Shown here: one piece after another, positions 25,674 through 33,261 of the stretch | How the letters are laid out: each line of letters opens with the position of its first letter | How positions within the stretch are numbered: position 1 is the first letter of the stretch | Source: Pseudorhodoferax aquiterrae | GTDB lineage: Bacteria > Pseudomonadota > Gammaproteobacteria > Burkholderiales > Burkholderiaceae_C | NCBI RefSeq assembly: GCF_014652235.1 | Contig: NZ_BMYK01000031.1 | Location: forward strand, 1-61,229 | Direction of reading: 5' to 3' | Length of the DNA stretch: 61,229 nt | The notes under the pieces: generated by a model | What the model saw: the letters and a program-made list of their open reading frames with translations, nothing else | The model's database searches: none | Told to the model about the DNA's origin: nothing | Program-made: the position numbers and the translations under genes

Positions 25674-27566
25674 ATGACGGATGCCACTGCACCGGCACAC
25701 CCGCTTGACGGGCACGATCCGATCGCCCTGGCCCGCGAACTGTTCTTCCGCGAGGGCCGCGAGGCCGCCGGCGTGGCCGAGCCCATCGCACGCTCCTGGC
25801 AACGCAGCCGGCACCTCCCCTGGCAGCAGCATCAGCTGGAGCCGATCACGCTGGGCGAACTCGACGAGCGGCGCGAGCAGTCGCTGCGCCTGCTGGCCTG
25901 CGCCCAGCCCGAGCTCGACGGCCTGGCCGAGCATGCGGCCGGCAACGGCTGCGTGGTGATCCTGACCGACCCGAGCGGGCTGATCCTGCACGAGATCGGC
26001 AGCCCGGAGTTCCTGCCCAAGGCCGAGCGCATCGCGCTCAAGCCCGGCGTGGAGTGGTCCGAAGGCCTGCGCGGCACGAACGCCATCGGCACGGCGCTGG
26101 TCGAGCGCCACGCCATCATGGTGCTGGGCGGCGAGCATTACCTGGCCCCTTATGCCCAGCTGGGCTGCGCCGCCGCGCCCATCCTGGACGGCCGCGGCGC
26201 CGTGGCCGGCGTGCTGGACATCTCGGGCGACACGCAGCGCGTGAACCAGCATGCGCTGGGCCTGGTGCGCATGTCGGCCCAGCAGGTCGAGCACCGCATG
26301 CTGCTGGCCGGGGCCGAGGGCCACGTGCTGCGCTTTCACGCCCGGCCCGGCCTGATCGGCACGCCGCGCGAGGCCGTGCTGGTCATCACCGACGGCCGCA
26401 TCGCGGCCGCCAACCGGCTCGCGCTGGAATTCTTCGACAGCGACTGGGCCGGCCTGCTGGACCGCGACATCCGCGGCCTGCTGGGCCGCGACTGGGGCAG
26501 GCTGGAACACCAGCGCGGCCTGCTGACCCTGCCCGGCGGCCGCCAGATCGCCGGCGTGGTCGAGCGTCTGGGCGCACCGCTGCATGCGGCGCCGCGCCCA
26601 CGTGCCGACGCCGCGCAGGAGGCCCAGCCCGAGTCCGACCCCGTGGCACCGCTGCTGGCCCAGGCGCGGCGCGTGCTGGACCAGGGCGTGCCCGTTCTCG
26701 TGACGGGCGAGACCGGCAGCGGCAAGGACGTGTTCGCGCGCCGCCTGCATGCCGCCAGCCGGCGCAGTGCCGGCCCCTTCGTCGCGCTCGACTGCGCCTC
26801 GCTGCCCGAGAACCTGATCGAGGCCGAACTGTTCGGCTACGAGGACGGGGCCTTCACGGGCGCGCGCAAGCGCGGCAGTCCGGGCCGCGTGCGCGAGGCC
26901 GACGGCGGCATCCTGTTTCTGGACGAGATCGGCGAGATGCCGATCGGCCTGCAGAGCCGGCTGCTGCGCGTGCTGGAGAACCGCGTGGTCGTCCCCCTGG
27001 GCGGCGGCAAGCCGGTGCCCGTGGACTTCGACCTGGTGTGTGCCACGCACCAGAGCCTTGCGGCCATGGTGCAGGCCGGCCGCTTCCGTGCCGACCTCAT
27101 GTACCGCCTGGCCGGCTTCACGGCCAGCCTGCCGGCGCTGCGCGAGCGTGCGGATCGGCGCGCGTTGATCGCGCGGCTGTTCGACGACCTCGGCGGCCGC
27201 CAGCGTGGCCTGCACCTGCAGGAGGAGGCACTGGACCGGCTCGCCGCGCACAGCTGGCCCGGCAATGTGCGCGAGCTGCGCAGCGTGTTGAAGTCGCTGG
27301 TGGCGCTGGCCGAAGAGGGCGCTGTGGTCGGCCTGGACGAACTCCCGATGGCCTTGCGGGGTGCGACGCCGGTGCCTGCCATGCCGGCCACGGCCGCTGC
27401 TGCGAGCGATCGGCCGGTCGCGGCGGCCGAGTCGCTGCGCGATGCCACGCGCTCGGCGATCGCGCAGGCACTGCAGGCCACCGGCAACGACGTGGCGCAA
27501 GCCGCCCGTCTGCTGGGCGTGCACCGCAGCACGGTGTACCGGCATCTGGCGCGTCGGCGCTCCTAG
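25674..27566 (+). CDS. Sigma-54-dependent activator, AcoR type
   Basis: This is a 630-residue enhancer-binding protein. An N-terminal GAF sensor (WSEGLRGTNAIGTALVERHA near residues 128-147, the AcoR hallmark) is followed by a PAS-like linker and an AAA+ domain. That domain has Walker A GETGSGKD (345-352), an intact sigma-54 contact loop GAFTGA (392-397) and Walker B ILFLDEIGEM (413-422). A Fis-type HTH at the C-terminus reads NDVAQAARLLGVHRSTVYRH. It should activate the ethanol operon through the promoter at 20168-20183 and the 17-bp dyads; the effector could be ethanol, acetaldehyde or acetoin. It diverges from the flavoprotein gene. Iterons of the replication module begin 13 nt past its stop. 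Confidence 0.9.
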   Translation: MTDATAPAHPLDGHDPIALARELFFREGREAAGVAEPIARSWQRSRHLPWQQHQLEPITLGELDERREQSLRLLACAQPELDGLAEHAAGNGCVVILTDPSGLILHEIGSPEFLPKAERIALKPGVEWSEGLRGTNAIGTALVERHAIMVLGGEHYLAPYAQLGCAAAPILDGRGAVAGVLDISGDTQRVNQHALGLVRMSAQQVEHRMLLAGAEGHVLRFHARPGLIGTPREAVLVITDGRIAAANRLALEFFDSDWAGLLDRDIRGLLGRDWGRLEHQRGLLTLPGGRQIAGVVERLGAPLHAAPRPRADAAQEAQPESDPVAPLLAQARRVLDQGVPVLVTGETGSGKDVFARRLHAASRRSAGPFVALDCASLPENLIEAELFGYEDGAFTGARKRGSPGRVREADGGILFLDEIGEMPIGLQSRLLRVLENRVVVPLGGGKPVPVDFDLVCATHQSLAAMVQAGRFRADLMYRLAGFTASLPALRERADRRALIARLFDDLGGRQRGLHLQEEALDRLAAHSWPGNVRELRSVLKSLVALAEEGAVVGLDELPMALRGATPVPAMPATAAAASDRPVAAAESLRDATRSAIAQALQATGNDVAQAARLLGVHRSTVYRHLARRRS

Positions 27567-27578
27567 CCGCAGCCTGCC

Positions 27579-27658
27579 TCAAACCCCGAGTGCGGTCGCC
27601 GCCGCGAGGCCGGCGCGCGGGGCGCTGCCTCAAACCACGATTGCCGCTCGTGGTTTGA
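27579..27658. repeat. Iterons downstream of trfA, including a head-to-head pair
   Basis: Three copies of the iteron core lie here: TCAAACCCCGA (27579-27589, one mismatch), TCAAACCACGA (27630-27640) and its reverse complement TCGTGGTTTGA (27648-27658). The last two form an inverted repeat with 11-bp arms and a 7-nt spacer. This pair could bind an initiator dimer and might also act as a terminator-like hairpin at the 3' end of trfA. Confidence 0.75.
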
Positions 27659-27673
27659 AGCACATCACCGTAC

Positions 27674-28516
27674 TCAGGCCGCCAGCGGGCCCTCGACCGC
27701 CGGCATGTGCGGGCGGCGCAGCACATGCACGGTCTTGGTCTTGGTGTCGTAGATGAAGTCGGAGATCAGCCGGCGCTCCTTGAGCACGTCCAGCGCCTCC
27801 AGCAGGTTGCGGCGAAAGCCCGACAGGCAGGTGGCCGTCGACCCGCTGAGGCCGAACAGGGTCTCGACCTTGTACGGGAACGGTGTCTCGTGCGTGCTGA
27901 AGAAGCCGTAGATCCACTGCGCGAGCGGCGTCAGGCCCAGGCGCTCTTCGCCGTTGAGCAGCGTGAAGGCATCGGGCTGGAACAGCTCCAGGATGTTGGG
28001 ATCGAGGTAGAGCTTCCACTTCTCGCGCGACTTGGAGCCCGCGTCCGACCACTCCAGCCGCATGATCAGGTTGCCCGAGAAGCCCTTGCCGTTGGGCTTG
28101 TCGACCCAGACCGAGCCTTCGCGCATGCGGGCGATGGAGTCGCGCAGGCGCTTGTAGGTGTCGCCGCTGTTGCCCCAGCCGATGGCCACGCCGAGCGAAC
28201 TGGCCGAGACCTCGACCTGGTCGCCGATGGGCTGCATGCGCGCGAGGTGGACGACCTGCAGCCACACGGTCAGGTCGTCCTGGCGCAGCTCCTTGCCCGT
28301 GTAGCGGATCTCCTGCCCGGCCACCGAGACGATGACCTGGCGGTCGAAGCTGCGGCGTGGCTTGCGCTTGTCGGCGCAGGTGAACAGGGCCGAGCGGGCC
28401 AGGGCGTTGGGCGCGCCGCGCACGCGCTCGCCCCACAGGGGCAGCTGGGTCGGCCCGGCGAGCAGCATGCCGTGGGACTTGCGTTTGGACTTGGGAAGGA
28501 TGGCGAGGTCGGTCAT
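27674..28516 (-). CDS. trfA: TrfA-family plasmid replication initiator
   Basis: This is a 280-residue protein that follows the RK2 TrfA pattern over most of its length: LWGERVRGAPNALARSALF, EIRYTGKELRQDDLTVWLQV with HLARMQPIGDQV, and LTPLAQWIYGFFSTHETPFP with YKVETLFGLSGS. The winged-helix halves of an iteron-binding initiator are therefore present, and length matches the short RK2 form (TrfA-33). The frame extends to 28843, but conserved sequence begins near MTDLAILPKSKRK at 28516. TrfA binds iterons, melts the origin and loads DnaB helicase. Iterons lie on both sides of the gene. No parA/parB or mobilisation genes are visible nearby. Confidence 0.9.
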   Translation of the reverse strand: MTDLAILPKSKRKSHGMLLAGPTQLPLWGERVRGAPNALARSALFTCADKRKPRRSFDRQVIVSVAGQEIRYTGKELRQDDLTVWLQVVHLARMQPIGDQVEVSASSLGVAIGWGNSGDTYKRLRDSIARMREGSVWVDKPNGKGFSGNLIMRLEWSDAGSKSREKWKLYLDPNILELFQPDAFTLLNGEERLGLTPLAQWIYGFFSTHETPFPYKVETLFGLSGSTATCLSGFRRNLLEALDVLKERRLISDFIYDTKTKTVHVLRRPHMPAVEGPLAA

Positions 28517-28542
28517 CGGGCCGCGACGATAGCAGCCGGCTG

Positions 28543-28752
28543 TCGTCGCTTGAATCAGAAGTCTCGTGGTTTGAATCAAGCTGTTCGTGTCTTGACACTG
28601 CGGGCCGTCCCGCTCTGACAGGACTGGGGGACGCCGGCTGTCGTGGTTTGAGACAGGCCATGGTGCGCGGGGCTGGTTTGCATCGTGGTTTGAGGCAGCG
28701 CTCCAGTCGTGGTTTGACACCGGCTCGCGCGCCGGGCGCATTCGTGGTTTGA
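28543..28752 (-). repeat. Iteron array 1, seven copies
   Basis: The core TCGTGGTTTGA occurs exactly at 28564, 28641, 28683, 28707 and 28742 and in degenerate form at 28543 (TCGTCGCTTGA) and 28585 (TCGTGTCTTGA). All seven point the same way. Starts at 28543, 28564 and 28585 are 21 bp apart and 28641/28683 are 42 apart, i.e. two helical turns, as in plasmid iterons. Reading the other strand, the extended consensus is about TGNNTCAAACCACGANNG. The array lies upstream of trfA and may also autoregulate it. Confidence 0.85.
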
Positions 28753-28867
28753 AACAGCATCTTGTGCGCGTGCACGCGGGTCCCCGCGCGCCAGGAAACC
28801 ACCGGGGCCAGCCCCGGACCCCTTCCGCCATCGATTCCGGCAAGCCGGAACCGACGGCGGCTGCGTT

Positions 28868-28924
28868 TGTGGATTAGGAATTTGATTAATGAACAGGATT
28901 AGAGACCGATTAGAGAGTGATTAG
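28868..28924. other. AT-rich origin-unwinding region with GATTAG repeats and DnaA-like box
   Basis: In a GC-rich background this stretch is AT-rich and holds GATTAG at 28872, 28897, 28908 and 28919 and GATTAA at 28884, spaced 11-13 bp, like the 13-mers of a DNA unwinding element. TGTGGATTA (28868-28876) differs by one base from the reverse complement of the DnaA box TTATCCACA. It sits between two inverted iteron arrays. This is the expected layout of a theta-type iteron origin. Confidence 0.7.
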
Positions 28925-29007
28925 GGGGGCGCCGTTTCTTCTTCAAGTCATTGATCGGAAAGCGTTTTTCAGAAAGCCTGCAGACTCATTCCCCGAGTCG
29001 CGGCGCT

Positions 29008-29264
29008 TCAAGCGACGAATGGACCGGTTTCATTCCGCGAGGCGGGCGGTGTCATGCCACGTCAGCGACTGATTCACGCGCCGATGGGCGCTTTCGGCAG
29101 GCATGTGATTCAAGACCCGATACATGGCCTGCACTGCCATGCTTCAAACCACGAACTGACGTTCGGCCCGGCCTGCTTCATGCCACGACAGGCGCGTGGT
29201 GCCACCGTGCGTCAAACCACGACTGCGGCGTGGCTGCCGGCCAAGGCCGCGGATCGTGGTTTGA
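29008..29264 (+). repeat. Iteron array 2, opposite orientation
   Basis: The core TCAAACCACGA is exact at 29144 and 29212. Degenerate copies are at 29008 (TCAAGCGACGA), 29052 (TCATGCCACGT), 29110 (TCAAGACCCGA) and 29178 (TCATGCCACGA). Starts at 29110, 29144, 29178 and 29212 are exactly 34 bp apart. One copy in the other direction, TCGTGGTTTGA, closes the array at 29254-29264. With array 1 it brackets the AT-rich region symmetrically. No protein gene is seen between 28517 and 29342. Confidence 0.8.
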
Positions 29265-29342
29265 GACAGGCGGCCGGGCGCCATGGTCCAGCCCGTACCA
29301 TGCGTGCATGGGCCAGACCATGCAGTTCATGCCGGTGCAGCG

Positions 29343-30542
29343 GTGCCGCCGCTGAGCGCTGGCGCGCCGGCGCAAGGCCGGACCACGACGACCGTGCTGC
29401 TGGGCCTGGCGCAGACCCTGGCCTGGGCCTCGTCGTACTACCTGCCGGCCATCCTGGCGGGCGCCATCGGCCGCGACCTGGGCATGGCGCGCGCCTCCGT
29501 GTTCGCTGCGTTCTCCGTGGCCTTGCTGGTGGCGGCGGCGACGGGGCCATTCGCCGGCCGCTGGATCGACCTGCGCGGTGGCCGGCCCGTGCTGCTGGCC
29601 AGCAACCTCGTGTTCGCGGCGGGTCTGGCGGCGCTGGGCCTGGCGCAGCAGCCGCTGCATGTCTTCATGGCCTGGGCCGTGATGGGGCTGGCGATGGGCA
29701 GCGGCCTCTACGAAGCCGCGTTCGCCACCGCGGTGCGCCTGCACGGCCGGCAGGCCAGGCGCACCATCACGGGCATCACGCTGTTCGCGGGCTTCGCCAG
29801 CACCGTGGGCTGGCCGCTCACGGCCTGGCTGGAAAGCAGCCTGGGCTGGCGTGGTGCCTGCCTGGTGTGGGCCGGCCTGCACCTGCTGGTGGGCCTGCCG
29901 CTCAATGCGCTGCTGCCCGCGGCCGGGCGCGCGCCGGCGGCCCCCGTGGAGCCCGCGGGCCCGCTCGACCCGCAGGCTGCCCCGGCCCCGCGGCAGCAGG
30001 CCATGGCGGCCTGGCTGCTGGCCTTCGTGTTCGCCGTGGCCTGGTTCATCAGCACCGCCATGGCGGCGCACCTGCCACAGCTGCTGCTGGCCGCGGGTGC
30101 CGGCATGGCGGCGGCGGTGGGCACGGCGGCGCTGGTGGGGCCGGCGCAGGTCGCGGGCCGGCTGATCGAGTTCGCGTTCCTGAGCCGGGCGCATCCCTTG
30201 CTGTCGGCACGCCTGGCCACGCTGGCCCATCCGCTGGGCGTGCTGTGCCTCGTGCTGCTCGGCAGCCCGGCCGCGGCGGTGTTCGCGGTGCTGCACGGCC
30301 TGGGCAACGGCATCCTGACCATCGCCATCGGGACGCTGCCGCTGCTGTTCTTCGGCGCCGCGGGCTATGGCGAGCGGCAGGGCTTTCTGATGGTCCCGGC
30401 CCGCATCGTGCAGGCCGGCGCGCCCTTCCTGTTCGGCCTGGCGGTGCAGCGCCTGGGCGTGGGTTCGCTGTGGCTGTCGGCCGGCCTCGCGCTGGCCGCC
30501 TGCCTGGCGCTGGGCCGGCTGGCGCGCGGGCTGCGGCGCTGA
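29343..30542 (+). CDS. MFS transporter
   Basis: This is a roughly 400-residue, 12-helix MFS permease. It opens LLGLAQTLAWASSYYLPAILAGAIGRDLGM and has GPFAGRWIDLRGGRPVLLAS (motif A variant) and a second half with HPLGVLCLVLLGS and GERQGFLMVPARIVQA. The start is uncertain: the frame opens at an ATG at 29283, but the N-terminal 20 residues from there look non-coding, so a GTG at 29343 is proposed; neither has a good ribosome site. It begins right after the last iteron at 29264. No substrate can be assigned. Its stop is 3 nt from that of the convergent hypothetical gene. Confidence 0.78.
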   Translation: MPPLSAGAPAQGRTTTTVLLGLAQTLAWASSYYLPAILAGAIGRDLGMARASVFAAFSVALLVAAATGPFAGRWIDLRGGRPVLLASNLVFAAGLAALGLAQQPLHVFMAWAVMGLAMGSGLYEAAFATAVRLHGRQARRTITGITLFAGFASTVGWPLTAWLESSLGWRGACLVWAGLHLLVGLPLNALLPAAGRAPAAPVEPAGPLDPQAAPAPRQQAMAAWLLAFVFAVAWFISTAMAAHLPQLLLAAGAGMAAAVGTAALVGPAQVAGRLIEFAFLSRAHPLLSARLATLAHPLGVLCLVLLGSPAAAVFAVLHGLGNGILTIAIGTLPLLFFGAAGYGERQGFLMVPARIVQAGAPFLFGLAVQRLGVGSLWLSAGLALAACLALGRLARGLRR

Positions 30543-30545
30543 AGC

Positions 30546-31040
30546 TCAGCGCACGCGCGCGGCGTAGCCGCTGGCGATCCAGGCCTCGGCCTTGTCCAGG
30601 TTGAGCTTGAAGTCGGCGGCCACCCGGGCCTGGCCCAGCGTCTCGCCCGATTCGTCCTGCGCGGTCAGCACCGCATAGGGGTACTCCTCGTCCGGCACGA
30701 TGGTCAGGGCCACGCGGATGCGCTCGGAGCCGGCGCCGACGGCGACCTCCTTGTGCAGGCGCGCATGCAGTTGCTGCTCGTGCCGGCGCAGCACCTCGCT
30801 GGCGGTCTTCACGAGCGTGTGGAAGGCCGGTGCGTCCAGCGGCTTGGGGTTCTTCTTGTCGCGGCCCATGGTCCAGGGCCCGACCAGGGCCGGCTCGGAC
30901 TCGCCGCGCAGCGTCATGGACACGGCCCAGCCGTCGTCGTCTTCGTTCTTGATGATCTCGGCGGTCCAGCGCTCGTCGCGCCACAAGCGGGCTTGCTGGA
31001 CCGGACCGTCCTCGTTCGGGGAAAACTCTTCGTCGTTCAT
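30546..31040 (-). CDS. Conserved hypothetical protein, 164 aa
   Basis: This is a soluble acidic protein with no signal peptide. It begins MNDEEFSPNEDGPVQQARLW, contains DDDGWAVSMTLRGESEPALVG, then FHTLVKTASEVLRRHEQQLHARL and IRVALTIVPDEEYPYAVLTA, and ends AEAWIASGYAARVR. The alternation of strands and one long helix suggests a small alpha/beta domain. No function is recognised. It appears to be a single-gene unit, convergent with the MFS gene. Confidence 0.7.
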   Translation of the reverse strand: MNDEEFSPNEDGPVQQARLWRDERWTAEIIKNEDDDGWAVSMTLRGESEPALVGPWTMGRDKKNPKPLDAPAFHTLVKTASEVLRRHEQQLHARLHKEVAVGAGSERIRVALTIVPDEEYPYAVLTAQDESGETLGQARVAADFKLNLDKAEAWIASGYAARVR

Positions 31041-31267
31041 CGCGGCATTGTCCGGCAGGGCTGGGCCGCATCCGCGCGCCAGGCGCGCGCATGACGCCGA
31101 TCAAGTTTGAGCAGGGTCAAGACATTTGTGTTGATTGCAACGCATGATTTGCAGCGCCGCCCACTGCGCCGCCGTCGCATCGAAGAACGCGGGGCGGCGA
31201 TCCTCGGGGCGCACCGCATTTCGAGGCGTGCCACGCAACGAACGCAGGCCGCTGGGGGGCTGAACAT
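31041..31267. other. Intergenic region, divergent promoters
   Basis: This is 227 bp without a convincing gene, between the divergent hypothetical gene and the GGDEF/EAL gene. The central part (31100-31150) is less GC-rich and includes TTTGAGCAGGGTCAAG and TTGATTGCAACGC, possible promoter elements, but no clear dyad or full sigma-70 pair could be defined. Confidence 0.4.
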
Positions 31268-33037
31268 TTGAACGAGGACTGCACACATGAACAAGCCGCG
31301 CTGGCCGACGCCGTGCGCGAGGTCGGCCGACTCAATGCCGCGCTGGACGCCCACGCCATCGTGGCCGTGACCGACGCGCGCGGCGTGATCCTCCGCGTGA
31401 ACGACAAGTTCTGCGCCGTCTCGCGCTACGCCCGCGAGGAACTGGTCGGCCGCACCCACCGCGTGGTCTGCTCCGGCCGGCATCCCGAGGGCTTCTTCGC
31501 CGACATGTGGCGCTGCATCGCCCGCGGCCAGGTCTGGAACGGCGAGATCTGCAACCGGGCCAAGGACGGTGCGCTGTACTGGGTCTCGACCACCATCGTG
31601 CCGTTCCTGGGGGCCGATGGCCGGCCCGAGCAGTACGTCGCCATCCGCACCGACATCACCCAGCGCAAGCAGGCCGAGGAGGAGGCCCAGCGCATGGCCT
31701 TCTTCGATCCGCTCACCGGCCTGCCCAACCGGCGGCTCATGCAGGACCGGCTGCAGCAGCTGCTGGGCCAGGCGCGCCGCCCCGGCCAGGCCGGCGCGCT
31801 GGTGCTGATCGACCTGGACAACTTCAAGGAAGTCAACGACACGCTGGGCCACGGCCAGGGCGACGCGCTGCTGCGGCTGGTGGCGCAGCGCCTGCTGTCC
31901 TGCGTGCGCCACAGCGACACCGTGGCGCGGCTCGGCGGCGACGAGTTCGTGCTGCTGCTGGGCGACCTCGGGCCCGACCTGCCCGCGGCCACGCTGCGTG
32001 CGGCCGACCTCGGCGAGAAGCTGCGCCGCATCCTGGAGCAGCCCTACTTCCTGGACGGCGGGCGCGTGCATGCCGCGCTGAGCGCCGGCGTGGTGCTGCT
32101 GCAGGGCGGCGAGGAGCGTGCGGACGAAGTGCTCAAGCAGGCCGACATGGCGCTCTACAAGGCCAAGGGCGCGGGCGGCAACCAGGTCTGCTTCTTCGAT
32201 CCGGCGCTGCAGGCCGACGTGAATGCGCGCGCCGGCCTGCTGGCCGACCTGCGCCAGGCCCAGGCGCGCGGTGAACTGCAGCTGTACTTCCAGCCCATCG
32301 TGCAGGCCGAGCGCCAGGTCAGCGGCTTCGAGGCGCTGCTGCGCTGGGTGCATCCGGTGCGCGGCCTGGTGTCGCCGGCCGAATTCATCCCGCTGGCCGA
32401 GCAGTCCGGCCTGATCCTGCCGATCGGGCAGTGGGTGCTGGACCAGGCCTGCGCGCAGCTGGCGCGCTGGGCGCGCGGACCGGCCACGCGGGCCTGGACG
32501 CTGGCCGTCAACGTCAGTGCGCGCCAGTTCCGCGACCAGGGCTTCGTGCCCAGCGTGCAGCGCGCGCTGGCCCGCAGCGGCGCCGACCCGCACCGGCTGC
32601 GCCTGGAGCTGACCGAGAGCATGCTGCACGAGGACCTGGACGCCACCATCGCGCGCGTCGCGGCCCTGCGCCGGCTCGGCGTGCGCTTCGCGCTGGACGA
32701 TTTCGGCACGGGCTACTCCTCGCTGAGCTACCTCAAGCGGCTGCCGCTGGACCAGCTCAAGATCGACAAGTCCTTCGTCGCGGAGATCACCCGCAACCGG
32801 GACGATGCCGCCATCGCGCGCACCATCGTCTCGCTGGCACGCAGCCTGCGCCTGCGCGTGGTGGCCGAGGGCGTGGAGACGGAAGGCCAGTTCGCCTTCC
32901 TGCGCCGGATCGGCTGCCACGGCTACCAGGGTTACCTGTTCGCCGCGCCGCGGCCGCTGCGCGACGCGATGCGCAGCGCGGGCGTGGCGCCCGAGGCGCT
33001 GCAGTGGCTGGACGGCGCGGCCGCGCCGCCCTCGTGA
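31268..33037 (+). CDS. PAS-GGDEF-EAL c-di-GMP turnover protein
   Basis: This is a 589-residue cytoplasmic protein. A PAS domain spans roughly residues 20-130 (DARGVILRVNDKFCAVSRYA, typical of PAS; a PAC-like ITQRKQAEEEAQ follows). Then comes GGDEF with an intact active site RLGGDEF (223-227) and an RxxD inhibitory site (RHSD) five residues before it, and an EAL domain with an intact FEALLRW (355-357), ELTESMLHED and DDFGTGYSS. It can therefore both make and degrade c-di-GMP on sequence grounds. The start is a TTG at 31268; no in-frame ATG gives a complete PAS domain. The PAS ligand is unknown. Confidence 0.88.
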   Translation: MNEDCTHEQAALADAVREVGRLNAALDAHAIVAVTDARGVILRVNDKFCAVSRYAREELVGRTHRVVCSGRHPEGFFADMWRCIARGQVWNGEICNRAKDGALYWVSTTIVPFLGADGRPEQYVAIRTDITQRKQAEEEAQRMAFFDPLTGLPNRRLMQDRLQQLLGQARRPGQAGALVLIDLDNFKEVNDTLGHGQGDALLRLVAQRLLSCVRHSDTVARLGGDEFVLLLGDLGPDLPAATLRAADLGEKLRRILEQPYFLDGGRVHAALSAGVVLLQGGEERADEVLKQADMALYKAKGAGGNQVCFFDPALQADVNARAGLLADLRQAQARGELQLYFQPIVQAERQVSGFEALLRWVHPVRGLVSPAEFIPLAEQSGLILPIGQWVLDQACAQLARWARGPATRAWTLAVNVSARQFRDQGFVPSVQRALARSGADPHRLRLELTESMLHEDLDATIARVAALRRLGVRFALDDFGTGYSSLSYLKRLPLDQLKIDKSFVAEITRNRDDAAIARTIVSLARSLRLRVVAEGVETEGQFAFLRRIGCHGYQGYLFAAPRPLRDAMRSAGVAPEALQWLDGAAAPPS

Positions 33038-33261
33038 TCGGAGCGAGGCCGCCACGCGCCGTGCAGGTACGGGACGTGGCCGTTGACGAAGCGCGGGGCC
33101 TGGCGCTCTGCCGGGTGCCGCCGCGAATCGGCCCGGCGAAGGCCTGCCTCATTCGCCGAGACGGCGGATGCGCCGGCACCGCGCTGCGCACTCTGGAGGG
33201 CCACGGCGGGCGCGCGTTCTGAGCTCTCGTCGAATGAGGCCGGCTGGTCGCCGCGCCATGT
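33038..33261. other. Gap between convergent genes
   Basis: This is 224 bp with no supported gene. A 10-bp inverted repeat, GCCTCATTCG (33146-33155) and CGAATGAGGC (33231-33240), brackets a GC-rich stretch of 75 bp. It may be a transcription-end structure for the flanking convergent genes or a decayed element; there is no T tract. Confidence 0.35.

Noticed and set aside
28517-28843. N-terminal extension of the TrfA reading frame to 28843
   Set aside because: The extra residues are translated iterons (repeated SNHD-type words) and not protein-like; family similarity begins after the ATG at 28516.
27570-29270. CRISPR array
   Set aside because: The repeats are 11-18 bp, occur in both orientations, are unevenly spaced and have no cas genes; they fit iterons.
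31037-33055. Long minus-strand frame opposite the GGDEF/EAL gene
   Set aside because: It mirrors the codons of a gene with intact GGDEF and EAL motifs; no family features on the minus strand.
33146-33240. Insertion sequence bounded by a 10-bp inverted repeat
   Set aside because: Only 95 bp long, no transposase and no target duplication; kept only as a note on the gap.
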